Source: Lucinisca nassula (taxonomy: Eukaryota > Mollusca > Bivalvia > Lucinida > Lucinidae). Taken from it: DNA of 64,000 nt. Below the pieces are notes generated by a model. It was given only the letters and a program-made list of their open reading frames with translations, ran no database searches and was not told the DNA's origin. How positions within the stretch are numbered: the first letter of the stretch is position 1; each line of letters begins with the position of its first letter. The translations under genes were made by a program, and so were the position numbers. Of the stretch, positions 10,946-22,975 are shown one piece after another. The stretch lies in contig OY757026.1 of the NCBI GenBank assembly GCA_963580285.1, positions 68,077,396 to 68,141,395 on the forward strand, given 5' to 3'.

Positions 10946-11880
10946 TAAAACAAAGAGCAGGAATAGATACAATTAACTTACTCCACCCATCAAAGACACC
11001 AAAGGTAAAGAAACACAAACATGAAGCGACCAGACCATAATGGAAACCTAAACAAAGGAAGGCCATAAGGACAGTTACTTTCCCACAAAATGGCCATATG
11101 GCCATCCAAAATAAAAAGACACAAGTGATGCACACAGTAAGTAACAAACAACAACATAAATAAACCGCCACAGAAGAACCGCCTAGGAACGGTCAGTGGA
11201 AAAAATTCCACTTGGGGGCTTAAATCGATTTTACGTGACCACAATCCTCGCCCTTACTTCCGTCGCGATTTAGACAAATAATTTATTCAGTCCGCATGAA
11301 GGCCTCTTAACTCATCAGTGCAACATCTCCGTGAACACAAATAATCAAAGAACCACAGAGGTGAGACAACGGTAACGACTCGACAGCAAGAAACCACTGA
11401 ACTACTGGAGCAAAAGAAAACCAACAGTTAGACTCCGATGGGCCCGACCAGAGACAGAGCATCAGGCACCAACCAACATTACCTTGAATTAGATCTCTCT
11501 AATTCTCACTAAGCCTTTACGTTGGAACCGTCATAGAATCTGAGGCCTGACCCACCGGAGTGCAATTAAAGGGGGAAGCAAAGTTACCAACCGTGATAGG
11601 GTTAACTATCATGCATGCAGTCTGTCGTATAACATCCATGTTGTACCCAATCTTTTTGTGTCGAAAAATGATTCTTCGAAATTGGGTGATAAAGTCATTG
11701 CGGTTATATATTTTTCTGAATTTATATACTAAGTCACCATAAAATTCGGGTTCCGATAGACCTTGTTGCAGAAGAGATTTAAGTCCAATAATGAATTTTG
11801 AAATTAAATCAGAATGGCGTCTATAAAATTTTAAAAATGTTTTGCGTAGTTTATGGTACCGATAACCCTGATCGACGTGG
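10946..11880 (-). mobile_element. R1 retroelement, 3' coding remnant plus long tail
   Basis: On the minus strand, 11880-11555 keeps the end of an R1 reading frame (GDLVYKF-like, then RQTACM-like with changes). 11555-10946 is the R1 non-coding tail: TCGGGCCCATCGGAGTCTAA, GTCGAGTC..CTCACC, GGCGGTTCTTCTGTGGCGG, ending AGGAATCGATACAATTAAC when read on plus. Broken by stops. Confidence 0.75.
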
Positions 11881-11888
11881 GGGCAGAG

Positions 11889-11955
11889 TTGGTTTCAGTT
11901 CTGCGTGGAAGCACCGTGCATCCCAATCTATTTATCAAAGCCCGATGGACGGGTG
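11889..11955 (-). mobile_element. Family B fragment
   Basis: TTTCAGTTCTGCGTGGAAGC and CCAATCTATTTATCAAAGC only. A G-rich tract follows at 11956-11981. Confidence 0.65.
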
Positions 11956-12807
11956 TGTGTGTGTGGGGGGGAGGGGGGGGAGGCAAGAAATTTATGTTTA
12001 AACCAAATAATTTTATCATTACAACAAGCTTAATTCAGTAACAGCGGGCATCAGTCCCTTAAATAAAAGAGGTGTAATCGATCAACTGTGGCGTCTGATT
12101 ACCATACCGACCACGTCAACCCTGTGCACCACATGTGCACCAGTGCGTTTGCAAACGACACGTACAGGACCAAGATTTTAATGTCAAATGAAAGGTTGTG
12201 CCAGCAAAGACGTAAAATGAAATTTATTCTCAAAAAGCGTTAAGTCAGAACGCATATTTTCTATGTATTCCGAATTCGGTCTAGTAACTGGTGAAACGTC
12301 GAAGGAAGACCCACAGTCATTAAAAATTCCAAACTGCAATTTGCAGACAAAAAATGTATAGATATTTTAGCTGATTAGCTGTAAAAAGTCTCCCCGTAAA
12401 TGGGTTTAATGCTCTTATTTTTCCAATCCTAAGGGATTGCAGTTACAATTGCTTTTCACCATTCCTTAATTTGACCTCCTTTAGGTGCCTGTTGAAGGTC
12501 TTAATTAGACCGGTGTTAGTACCTCGTTATATTACAATTGCTTGTTTGATATCTGTGGGATTTTTGTACGCATATCTGTGGGCTTTTTGTAGGCATGGCT
12601 GTTTTGTGGGCTTTTGTTATACCCGCCTTCTATTTGAAGGATTTACCTTCAGTTATTCCATTTACTGTTTAACCTAATGACCAGTATAAATATCGCTTTA
12701 GATTGGACGATATCGCCCCTTTATCACAAATAAGTTTAAACTTACTATATCTCCCCTAAGGTTACATACTGCTTCTTCTGCACGGGTTCCCCATTCTATT
12801 AATAACT
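11956..12807. other. No recognised feature apart from a G-rich tract
   Basis: A GT/poly-G tract at 11956-11981, then sequence without clear repeat matches. The frame 12471-12677 is not recognisable. Confidence 0.3.
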
Positions 12808-13143
12808 TTGGAGCTATTGTTCAGACCTATAAATGTGTTGTCTGCTGCTTGCGTTAATTTCAGTGGAGAAGGCAATACCAAATTATTTAAAAAACAAAAT
12901 CTTAGAGTTAGATTATCTCCTATCAAATCGCCAATTCTTCGGAAATATACGGATCCTTTCAAAATAAGTGGAATGTATTCTAGTATTTCTAAGTGCAATT
13001 CTAAGTGGTGCAGGTGCCGTTCGCATTTATGCACTCCGTCTACCGTTGCTTCATCTGTAAATGGTAGACACTTTTCTGTACTTAACATGTCCCGATTTGA
13101 CACGCTGTTCTCAGAAAAAATGCCATGCAGAATGAGCCTATAG
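12808..13143 (+). pseudogene. Possible Penelope-like element zinc-linker remnant
   Basis: A 111-residue frame contains CNSKWCRCRSHL followed by TVASSVNGRHFSV. This resembles the Cys-rich linker that precedes the GIY-YIG nuclease in Penelope-like retroelements, but the expected YVGET-type GIY-YIG block was not found downstream. 13155-13320 may hold a decayed continuation. The assignment rests on pattern memory only. Confidence 0.3.
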
Positions 13144-13853
13144 TTACTGTAGCCAACAAAATACTTACTAATCGTGACTTGCAGACCTTAAAGAGAAACC
13201 ATACTGTAGAATGTAGGGTAAGTAATGTTTGCTGGTCCATGAAAGCCGACTCAAGGCCTCAGACTTATGTTACGGTTATTCTGTACGTCTAATAACCCGG
13301 AAAGGGACTTAAATCGTTTCTCAATGGTGTTTCTTCACTACGCCCGTTCGTGCGTATATGCGTATGTCACAATGATACCTGTCATACAAATGTAAAAGTT
13401 AAGGTACAAGTGTATATGCAAGTTTTATGCATATGTATTATCTATGCATATTTACGTCATATCTCTGCTACCTTTTGCACCCCACTGTTACAATTGTGCA
13501 TGATACTTTCTCAGACCAACATGCGTGCCTTCATGGTAGAGGTCGCCCAGGGGTATGGGCTGTAGGTGGCAAGGGATCAGGCCCAGTGATTACAATCGTT
13601 ACTTAAGTTAAGGTCGACTTAACGGTGTAAGGAGGAAATCTTATCTTATTTAAGTTTTTCCTAAAAAAAGTGGATTCGAAAGCCGCCTATTTCATTGACA
13701 TGTTTTTCAAGTACCATCCGTGATCTTCTGTGAAATTTCAAACATTTAAGTTTTCAACAGCTCTTCAGAAGTCAGCTAGAGCGATTCAGGACCGATGAAA
13801 ATCTAATGTAAAAACAAAATGAAATAGAAAGTTTGACAATGGTCAGGATTTGG
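13144..13853. other. No recognised feature
   Basis: No repeat match or supported frame seen. Confidence 0.3.
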
Positions 13854-14166
13854 TACAATTACCTCACATCTCTCATCCAAGACGCCATAAAAGTCCTTCT
13901 TCCGTCGCGGTTTATTTTTGTATTGGTTTGTCTTTGGGTGTTTGTGTCGCTTATATTATTTTATTTTGGATAGCCTTTTGGCCATTTTGTGGGAATGTAA
14001 CTGTCCTTCTGGCTTTCCACTGGCGGTGTTTCCGTTGGGGTCTGTTGTTTCATGTTTGTATTTCTTTCCCTTTGGTGTCTCTGATGGGAGCTGTGGGTTA
14101 ATTGTATCGATTCCTAATCATTGCCTCCACTTCCATTCTGATAATAGGCCCCTGACCAAAACATTT
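13854..14166 (+). mobile_element. R1 tail fragment
   Basis: Matches the distal R1 tail: TTTTGTGGGAATGTAACTG, TCATGTTTGTATTTCTTTCC, ending TTAATTGTATCGATTCCTAA. Translations here are hydrophobic by-products. Confidence 0.75.
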
Positions 14167-14685
14167 CACTAAATCATTTATATGATTAACCATGATACCG
14201 ATGTGTTTACATAGGCATATTCATCAATTGCGATGACTATTCCTTTTTTCAGATTATCACCGAATGTCTTTCAGCAATTTGCTCAATTGCTGCGGCGAAG
14301 GTAAAGTATATTTTCCCCCCTCTGAATCACTACATTAGGTACACCTTGTCTATACAATAATATGTCTCGGATGTTCATGAATAATTTTTCATTCTTTCAG
14401 TTAACCACTGTGTTTCTGTATCACTCCTTTATCCACATGAGCGTGTTGATATAGTTATGGGTACATGTATTTTGGAAAGTGTTCAAACTTCTTCTTTGAT
14501 TCTATCTCGCTTGGACAAAGTCCACAAAGAGCTAATGCACAACCCCGGCGTCGGCGTTGGCGTTTGAGTCGGCGTCGGCATCATTATTTACGATAAAAAT
14601 AAGAGCTCATATTTCCGCAACAGTTCTATCCATTTTGTTTATGTTTGGTATGATGATGGATATGGTCTAATGTTTTTTCAACAGT
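14167..14685. repeat. Unassigned stretch with GC-rich GTCGGC repeats
   Basis: At 14544-14581 an imperfect CGGCGTC/GGCGTT repeat is followed by ACGATAAAAATAAGAGCTCA. The rest shows no recognisable feature. Confidence 0.4.
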
Positions 14686-15280
14686 AACATCTCCCATGTT
14701 CATGGCCTCAAGATCCAGGTCATGGTGCCTGATGCTCTGTCTCTGGTCGGGCCCATCGGAGTCTAACTGTTGGTTTTCTTTTGCTCCAGCATTTCAGTGT
14801 TTGTTTTTTGTTGTTTTTTTTGTTTGTTTTTTTTGCTGTCGAGTCCTCACCGTTGTCTCACCTCTGTGGTCCTTTGATTATTTGTGATCACGGAGATGTT
14901 GCACTGATGAGTTATGGCTTCGTTCGGACTGAACAAATTATTTGTCTAAATCGCGACGGAAGTAAGGGCGAGGATTGTGGCCACGTAAAATCGATTTAAG
15001 ACCCCCAGTGGAAATCTTTCCACTGACCGTTCCAAGGCGGTTCTTCTGTGGCGGTTTATTTATGTTGTTGTTTGTTACTACTCACTGTGTGTATCACTTG
15101 TGTCTTTTTATTTTGGACGGCCATTGGGCCATTTTGTGGGAAAGTAACTGTCCTTATGGCCATCCTTAGTTTAGGTTTCCATTATGGTCTGGTCGCTTAA
15201 TGTTTGTGTTTCTTTCCCTTTGGTGTCTTTGATGGGTGGAGTAAGTTAATTGTATCGATTCCTGATCTTTGTTTTACTTC
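14686..15280 (+). mobile_element. R1 tail, nearly complete
   Basis: Contains in order CTGTCTCTGGTCGGGCCCAT, ATTTCAGTG, TGCACTGATGAGTTA, CGCGACGGAAGTAAGGGCG, GGCGGTTCTTCTGTGGCGG and TTAATTGTATCGATTCCTGA. Good reference for the tail. Confidence 0.85.
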
Positions 15281-15282
15281 TA

Positions 15283-15378
15283 CTTAGTTCCTCTAAGCGG
15301 TTTTCCAGTACTCCTGTGCGGTCGGCTTCAGCTCTTTGTGGAAGCTGATCTGTTTCTTCAAACCCCGATAGGCGGGTG
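15283..15378 (-). mobile_element. Family B fragment
   Basis: CTAAGCGGTTTTCCAGTACT to TTCTTCAAACCCCGATAGG. Confidence 0.65.
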
Positions 15379-15557
15379 ATGATCTTATCAGCATTCCAAA
15401 TATAAACGAAATCCATCATATGATTTTAAAACATAAAAATCTAAGTCTGTGACCTTGGTACTCAGTGAGATAAGTTTTGGACCTTTCAAATTAGAACCAA
15501 ATCTATTATATGGTTTAGAAATATGACCTGTAAAATACTCTTAACATTCAAGTGCAC

Positions 15558-16008
15558 TTTTCATAGCGATGTAACCACTTATCATAGATAATTTTTTGTT
15601 CAGTACATGATGAACAGAAGTTTTACTCAGTCCCAGATTTTCACCAACTTCGCGCGGGGTCTATCTCCTGTCGCCCCAGATCACGTCGTTAACGTTATCC
15701 ACGGCCGATGCATTAATTTCCCGTGGTCTTCCTAATTTTCCGTTCAAACTGTCTGTCCACCCATCGTCAAACCGTTTGTGCCATTTGTAAACAAGTAACC
15801 GAGACACATGCCGATGATCCTCTGTTAATTGCAGCTTCTTTTGAGTCTCTACTGGTGTCATACCAAGATCAAAACTGAATTTAATCACATTTCGGTGGGC
15901 CGCGTCCTTGTCTGACGTCACCATTTTTACGCGATTTTCTTCCGGGGGCGCCTTCACCAAACACGCTGTAGATTTTGAAATAACGTCACGACTGTTTTGA
16001 AATTTCAC
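15558..16008 (-). pseudogene. Mariner-family transposase N-terminal remnant
   Basis: The minus-strand frame has RNVIKFSFDLGMTPVETQKK, VYKWHKRFDDG and GRPREI, the first helix-turn-helix of mariner/Mos1-type transposases. An in-frame TAG at 15661-15663 is followed by TPREVGENLGLSKTSVHHVL, the second helix-turn-helix, ending at a TAA at 15558. The DDD catalytic domain is absent. The product would bind DNA but not cut it; it is surely inactive. Confidence 0.85.
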
Positions 16009-16286
16009 ATAATGACGTCAAGCGTATTCACGCGACATGGTCTTAAACCGTTTGGCGCCAGCTTAATAAATGCAACATCTGTGTTAGAATTAGTCTCGAA
16101 CGGAGTTGTTAAAATTAACGTTGACTTTGACCTGGGCCGCGACACCCTACCACTGTTATAATAATGTAGTATAAATCTGCAAAACTAGAGTCAGCGTCAA
16201 CTAACTCGCATTACTAAAGTCGAAAATGATTGTTTCATGAATGTAGAAAATTTCATTTGCTTGTTACGCCGCATTCGGGAGAAAAT

Positions 16287-16320
16287 GCATTTGTCCACGA
16301 TATTTTGGGACAACCCTTGT
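16287..16320 (-). repeat. Mariner 5' terminal inverted repeat
   Basis: Reading minus, CAAGGGTTGTCCCAAAATAT starts beside a TA dinucleotide, as expected for mariner ends, 280 bases upstream of the transposase remnant. The partner end is missing. Confidence 0.6.
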
Positions 16321-16427
16321 AAGTTTTGTAACCAGTATTCTGGTTTTGTCTAAAAAGGTTGCAGATGCTTTTGCTTCAGGTGAATGCGGTAGACTACCGA
16401 TAGAATCAACTTATATGACTCTGTGTA

Positions 16428-17029
16428 TTAACCCTTTCCCACTCAGATACGTCTTTGTACGTGTCTCAACCCCTTCCCCTTTTTTGAGCCCCAGAACCAC
16501 CTAAAATCTGCATTCCCAACCCTGGACAGCTATGTTTGCATTAGGATTTGTTGTCAAAAAATTGCTTGTTTTTTCGCGCGGCTCCAGACTAAAAATTTAC
16601 CTATGAGGGTCTCACCGCCGAAAAAAAATGGGGATATGGCTCAGCCGACCGCTGAAATAACTTCTGAGGGTGTCTGGGTTCAAAAATGCCTCGAAATTGA
16701 CGCTGGCAAAACATGCTGCAGACAGTGTAAATGGACAGTGCCAAACCCATTGATTGTTGTCTTGACAGCAGTGTAAAGATTAAGATTCCGTCAAAAAACA
16801 TGTAAAATCACACGTTTTGACAATTTGATATTCCCCTCGTTACCATGACAACAATGATTTAGCCTAAAAAGGTCTCATTTGAAAGGTCCCTTGCCAGTGA
16901 ACTTTCCTGCCGAGTTTGATGTTAACCAGACCATTCGTATTGAAAAACTGGTTATAGGAAGATGCTGTCCTAGGCAACACTGTAAAAGTCAGCAAAATTC
17001 ACAAAGTCCCCAAGTGGAAATGGGTTAAT
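16428..17029. mobile_element. Non-coding element with TTAACCC..TTTCC ends
   Basis: Starts TTAACCCTTTCCCACTCAGA and ends CAAGTGGAAATGGGTTAAT, partly inverted. About 600 bp with no transposase. A second partial copy begins at 17149. Confidence 0.6.
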
Positions 17030-17148
17030 GAATAAGATCGAAACCGATCAAAATCATGTTTTTTTTTCATCATTTGATTGTAAAATATGATATTTTATAC
17101 GCAATTAATACATTTTAGAGTAAAACTAATTTATTTTCAAGATTCCAG

Positions 17149-17385
17149 TTAACCCTTTCCCACTCAGATACGACTTTGTACGTGTCTAACCCTCCCTCCC
17201 CCCTCTTTTTTGATCCCCAGAACTACCTAAAATCCGCACTCCCAACCCCTGGACAGTTATGTTTGCATTAGGTTTTGTTGTCCTAAACAATGGCCTGTTT
17301 TGTCGCTCGGCTCCCCACTAAAAATATTCCTATGGGGGTTTGAAGGGGGGCAGCAGCTCCCCTCACCGCCGAAAAAAATAATGGG
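17149..17385. mobile_element. Second, truncated copy of the TTAACCC element
   Basis: TTAACCCTTTCCCACTCAGA and GGACAGTTATGTTTGCATTA repeat the 16428 copy. It is cut where family B starts at 17386. Confidence 0.75.
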
Positions 17386-17505
17386 GATTGAGATGTCATT
17401 ACATCACAGTATCGGGTAAAAATCCCACGAAATTGGAATCGAAGTCTTCTAAATGATCTAAATAGTGTCGATAGAGACGTTTAACCTCAAACAAACAAAC
17501 GGCTT
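17386..17505 (+). mobile_element. Family B fragment
   Basis: TTGAGATGTCATTACATC through the tail GACGTTTAACCTCAAAC. Confidence 0.7.
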
Positions 17506-17574
17506 TGGTTATGTTCGACTCTAGCAGTTGGGAACCCGTGCAATTTCTTCAATTTGTTTTCACAAAGATTGAAA

Positions 17575-18580
17575 AATACAAGTGGGGGCAATTATCAGGA
17601 ATCGATACAATTAACCCACAGCTCCCATCAGAGACACCAAAAAGAAACACAAACACGAAACAATAGACCCCAATGGAAACAGCAATGGCGGAAAGCCAAA
17701 ACGACAGTTACTTTCCCACAAAATAGCCAATTGGTTATCCAAAATAAAAACAGTGTAAGCGACACAAACACATCCAACGACAAACCGTAACAAAAATAAA
17801 CCGCGAAAGAAGAACCGCCTTGGTACGGTCAGCGGAAATGAGTTCCACTGGGGGGGGGGGGGGGGGGGGGGGGGCTTAAATCGATTTTACGTGGCCACAA
17901 TCCTCGCCCTTACTTCCATCGCCATTAAGGCAAATAATTTGTTCAGTCCGTATGAAGGCCTCCTAACTCATCAGTGCAACATCTCCGTGAACACAAAAAT
18001 TAAAACAACCACAAAGATGAAACAACGGTGCGGATTCGACAGCAAGAAACCACTGAAATGCTGGAGCAAAAGAAAACCAACAGTTAGACTCCGATTGGCC
18101 CGACCAGAGACAGAGCATCAGGTACCAACAGAAGCTTTTACGCTGGAACCGCCTGAGCCACCGGCGTGCAATTAAAGAGGGAAGCAAAATTGTCAACCGT
18201 GATTGGGTTAACTACCATTTACGCAGTCTGTTGTATAACATTTACGCTGCACCCAAACCCCCCCCCCCCCAACACACACACACACACACATACCGAAGAA
18301 CGACCCCACGAAACCGAACCGGGCGCCGAAGCCATTGCGGTTATATACTAAGTTACCATTAAATTCGGGCTGATAGACCCTGCTGCAGAAGAGACCCAAG
18401 TCCAATACCAAATTTTGAAATTAAACCAGAATGACGTCCACAAAAGCCCGAAAAGGCCCTGCGAAGCCCACGGCACCGATAACCCTGATCAAGAAGCTCT
18501 GCCGCCAACGATCCACCACGACAGTTGAAGTCAGCTACATGACTACACACTCTGGCAAATCGAACCAAGATCGTTTATGG
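17575..18580 (-). mobile_element. R1 retroelement, 3' coding end and tail
   Basis: The minus strand of 18580-18180 encodes pieces such as VRFARVCSHVADFN and SLLQQGL matching other R1 copies, with frame breaks. The tail fills 18180-17575. Poly-G lies at 17848-17875 and a poly-C/CA tract at 18258-18291. Confidence 0.75.
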
Positions 18581-18851
18581 GCCAAACTGTCTATCTAAGA
18601 TTAATGACCATTCAAAATATTTTAAAACATTACTGCACATTGAAAACTATTTGAAAAATGATTCTAGTTTTAAATATTGTCGGGTATTGACATTAAAATG
18701 TTCGACACATGAGCTTCTTTTTCAAAAGGTAGGCATATCGGGCTAGATAAGATTTATCGTAATTGTCAGTTTTATTTGAAGAGAAGTGTTTATGTTGTTT
18801 AAGACTCTGGTGGTATGTTTTGGATATAAAAATCTGTAATTTTCGGGCCAA
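18581..18851. other. No recognised feature
   Basis: AT-rich, no repeat match seen. Confidence 0.3.
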
Positions 18852-19140
18852 AGGATGTGTACTGTACTGGTTAACCGCTTCATATATTAGCCTGCCCAGG
18901 AAAAGTGTGGATAAGTGTGACCTGCTCAAAAATTGCATTATTTGTGTTGGCTGGACCGTTAAATTGCAATACAAACAAACAAACGAACTTTTCAATTTTA
19001 CATGTTTGTTTGTTTTGGAGTTTAACGGCCCAATCAACACTATTTTAGGTCATTTTTGAGCCGGTCAGTTTACCTATCCGCATTTTTCCTGGGCAGGCGT
19101 ATAGGTAAACGGCTAACCAGTACAGTGCATTCTTTCGCCA
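18852..19140. repeat. Two head-to-head copies of the GTTTAACGG repeat (inverted repeat)
   Basis: The left copy (from GTACTGTACTGGTTAACCGC) and right copy (to GGCTAACCAGTACAGTGC) are complementary over about 120 bases around CAAACAAACAAACG. A related single copy is at 45950. Confidence 0.75.
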
Positions 19141-19324
19141 GAAACTGACAACTGTCCTTCTTGAATCAGCGGAAGGGAGAGATTGACCGTAGAAAAGATT
19201 TCACGATCAAAAGAATTGTGCCGAAATATGACATGTTAGTTAATGTATCAATAGAAAAAATTATGATGTAACAGATGATATCAAAATACGATGTGTTACA
19301 AAATGTATGCATAATAAAAGTGAA

Positions 19325-19470
19325 GATAATGATCAGGAAACGATACAACTATCCCCCATCAGAGACATCTCCCATCAGAGACACCAAAGGAAAAGAAACA
19401 CGAACATAAAATAACTAAACCCTAATGACAACACCACAAGCGGAAAAACAAGTTACTCTACCACAAAACG
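19325..19470 (-). mobile_element. R1 tail fragment
   Basis: GATCAGGAAACGATACAACT to ACCACAAAACGATC, a degenerate distal tail. Confidence 0.6.
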
Positions 19471-19755
19471 ATCAAACGTTTACGCTGTTGAGGTTCGTAG
19501 ATTAAGATTCAGGAAATATGAAGAAAAAAAATAACGACTGATTAACATTTTGTTACATTCATGCCCAGTATGTCTTTCTATGAAAAGTATATGTTACATA
19601 CATATAGGTGTGTGTATTAAATAAAACATCCAATTTTATGCTATCTGAAATGCTGAGTTGTGACTCGAATGTATTTTTACATATTGTTTTGTAAAGGGCC
19701 GGTGGCCTATATCAAACAACAAATACATTCTTTGACTTGACTTTGACTTTGTGTT
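19471..19755. other. No recognised feature
   Basis: AT-rich; no structure seen. Confidence 0.3.
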
Positions 19756-21093
19756 TGCTACCGGGAAATTAGAGATACAGAGGCCTCGCTGAAACTTCAG
19801 AACGATATAGACAGACTAGGATATTGGGCATGAAAGTGGTGCATAACATTTTAGCCAGTTAAATGTAATATCTTTCAGAAGACTAGGAAGAGAACGAATA
19901 AAATTGAGGCTACGTAGTCTAACTTCTAAAATTTTGTTTTGTTTTGCTCCAGCATCTCAGTTTCTTGTTGTCTAGTCCTCACCTTTGTTTCGTCTCTGTG
20001 GCTGTTTGATTTTTGTGTTCTCGGAGATGTTGCACTGACGCGTTTGAGGCCTTAATGCGGACTGAACGAATTATTTGTCCAAATCACGACGGAAGTAAGG
20101 GTGAGGATTGCAGCTGCTTAAAATGGATTAACCCCCCCCCCCCCCCCCCCACGCCAGTGGAATTCGTTTCACTTACCGTTCCAATGCCATTCTTCTGTCG
20201 TAGTTTTTTTATTTTTGTTATGGTTTGTCCTTTGAGTGTGTGTGTCGCTTATATTATTTTGTTTGGATAGCCAATTGACCATTTTCTGGGAATGTAACTG
20301 TCCTTTTGGCTTTCCCCTATTGATGTTTCCATTACAGTCTAGTAGTTTCATGTTCGTGTTTCTTTCCCTTTTGTGTCACTGATTGGAGCTGTGGACTGAT
20401 TGTATCGATTCCTGATCAATGCCTTCACATCTATTCTTTCACCTTGGAGGGAACAGTCCTCGAGAATGTAGATTCCATAAAATACCTTGGTGTGACATTC
20501 GCGCACAATATGAGACGGAATACACACATTGACAACATGTGTACTAATGCAAATAGAACGCTTGGTTTCCTGAGACGAACTCTTCAGCAGTGTCCTCAGG
20601 TTGTAAAAGAGCAGCATTTAAATGGCTTGTCCCCACAATCTTAGTAGCTGTATCTTGGACCATAGTGGACTAGTCCTTGATAAAGAAATTGAAAAAAAAC
20701 CAATCAGAATAAAGCTGCTAGATTTGTAACAATTTGGAAGTATGACTGGAATACGGAGTCTCTCAATAAAAGGAGAAGAGGCAGTATGCACATAATATTA
20801 TACAAAGGTCTAAAGAGTGCTGCCCGCATTAAAAAAAATGACCCTTTTCCCCAGCCCGGCACTGTAGAAACCACCATTCATTGGCATTTAAGACCCCTAT
20901 GGCAAGAACTGACATATACAAATATTCTTTCTACCCACGGATCAGTAGAGATTGGAATGCCCTGAAGGTGCTAAGGATTGTGTAGCTAAGTTTACCTCTT
21001 TAGTGAGAGCTGTAGACTAATTCCCGATAATCACAGGTGCTGATGTATGAATGTCATTTGACGTATCATCAGTAACAATTCTGATTCTGACTA
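19756..21093 (+). mobile_element. CR1/Jockey-like LINE, 3' part, interrupted
   Basis: 19756-19912 (GAAATTAGAGATACAGAGG) and 20433-21093 are consecutive pieces of the LINE also seen at 57-58 kb. The second encodes EGTVLENVDSIKYLGVTF and ANRTLGFLRRTLQQCPQ, the region after the RT core. It ends CAGTAACAATTCTGATTCTGA. An R1 tail sits between. Many frame breaks. Confidence 0.8.
19913..20432 (+). mobile_element. R1 tail inserted in the LINE
   Basis: From TTGCTCCAGCATCTCAG to TGTATCGATTCCTGATC. LINE sequence resumes at CACCTTGGAGGGAACAG. A poly-C tract lies at 20132-20151. Confidence 0.75.
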
Positions 21094-22054
21094 GAGTTTG
21101 CGAATTAGCATCTGGCTGACGTTTGCCAGTTGCTATTCAGCTGCTATGCTTTAAACCCCTCTCAAATCGAAATTGTATCTGGCTACCAGTGGCCAATTCG
21201 CAAGGACTGACAAGCAACTAGCTGCCTATTGCCGGCTGCCTATTCACCGTTATTCTCTATAATTTCTCCAAATTGAATTGGCATTTGACTATCAGTTGCC
21301 AATTTACTTCTATCTGATTTATTTTATTTTGCAACGAAAGAGATAGCTTTCCGCTATTGCTGTTTCAAATTGGGTCGAGTTATTTCATGTTTGTGTTTCT
21401 TTTCCTTTGATGCCTCTGATGGGAGGTGTGAGTTAATTGTTTAGATTCCTGATAATTGCCTTCACTTCTATTTTTTCATTATGTCACCTAGCTGATGTCA
21501 TTGAAGCATTAACTCAACGTCTAGGTATTAGGACTACCCTTTAATTACTGACAATCCTTATTTTGAAAAAAAAAATGGTCAAATTCATCCTGTCGAATTG
21601 CAATTTAATAAAGCTGATGCTTATAATACCGAGGTTTCGTTTAAGATTTACATTTATCAGTTTGAGACGGATTTGTTTTTACTAAAATGGTAAACGCCAT
21701 TTCGACGATGATATTCTGTTTTAGACGGTGATGTTCCCCGCACAACTTATTACGAAGTTTACATTTCTCAACTTATTCACTTTGAAAGGGTGTCTAGTCA
21801 TTTGGCTGCGTTCAATGCTAGTAATTAAAGTTTGACTAACACACATTTACAAGAAGGCTGCCAGTATCATAATTGCGGAAGGCTTTTTTTTCTAAATTCC
21901 ATCGTAAACACTTTGAATTGACTTTTAAATAAACTAGTGGATTAAGGTCACTTGTTGGATTCTACTTGTCTGAACCGAGATTTTATGGTGGCATAATATA
22001 CATAATATACAAATTTCGAGAGAAAAAACGTTTGTAAAACAGAATACAAGATAC
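21094..22054. other. Mostly unassigned; R1 tail fragment at 21355-21480
   Basis: The R1 piece has TTTCATGTTTGTGTTTCTTT and GAGTTAATTGTTTAGATTCC. The rest gives no repeat match or supported frame. Confidence 0.45.
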
Positions 22055-22352
22055 ATTTGTTTGATTTGAGGTTTAACGTCGCCGTAAACACTGTAAAAGG
22101 TCATTTTGGAGACGTTGCTTCCAATTTTGTGGGACTTTTACCTGACATTGAGATGAAATGACATCTCAAGCCCCGTCGCCCAATGAAACTAACAGGGTTT
22201 ATAAGCATGGACGGTCCGACACTCACACCGCTTTGCATGGGCAGACTTAGATCCTGTAAGCGGTTTACCAGCACTCGTGTGCGGGTCGGTTTCAGCTCTG
22301 CGTGGAAGCATCATGCAGCCCATATATTTCTTCAAGCCCCGATGGGCGGGGG
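22055..22352 (-). mobile_element. Dispersed repeat family B, full copy
   Basis: From TTTGATTTGAGGTTTAACG to CCCCGATGGGCGGGG; the complete 290 bp unit. Confidence 0.85.
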
Positions 22353-22685
22353 GCGGAATATAACATATAAGAAAATCATCATGTAGTAGATGCCATGCGA
22401 CCGTCTGCATGCTTGGTGCTTTACCCAATCTCGGTTAATGATTTTTTTGTCGTCTTTGAGTGTTGGTCGGGCGGGATTCAGCCTCCACATAGAGCTAAAT
22501 ATTTGGTTGGTAGGAGCGGGACACTGACTTGTCTGTTTCTTGGCATACCGACATTCATCTGTTGTTTTTTTTATATTTTTACTTATATATCCAGGGGTGT
22601 TGGTGACGCCCCATGGAACACAATGTCTCTCAAAGCTGGTAGCTGTCAAGTCCCCATCCTTGCATCAACAAAAAACTTTTTTTTT

Positions 22686-22975
22686 CGGCCCCGCCCTTTG
22701 GGGCTTGAAGAAATAGATGGGCTGCACGATACTACCACGCAGAGCTGTAACCCACCGCACACGAGCCACGAGGATCTAAGCCTGCCCAGGCAAAGCCATG
22801 CGAGTAGGACCGTCCATGTTTATAAACCCTTTTGATTTCATTGGGCGAACAGAGCATGAGATGTCATTTCATCTCAATGTCGGGTAAAAGTCCAACAAAA
22901 TCCGAAAAGACATATAAAGTGTTAACGGGGACGTTATACCTCAAACAAAACGAAACAAAGACAAACTTTTCGTTG
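22686..22975 (+). mobile_element. Dispersed repeat family B copy
   Basis: Opposite orientation to the copy 330 bases upstream; head CCCCGCCCTTTGGGGC. Confidence 0.8.

Noticed and set aside
10878..11244. Two overlapping membrane-like frames of 84-97 codons
   Set aside because: R1 tail by-products; the same text appears at 27710 and 61790.
13850..14172. Hydrophobic membrane-like frames (LAFHWRCFRWG..)
   Set aside because: They fall in the R1 non-coding tail and recur, shifted, at every tail copy in both orientations.
22332..22835. Frames of 105 and 146 codons on opposite strands
   Set aside because: They span two opposed family B repeats and the gap between them; no family recognised.
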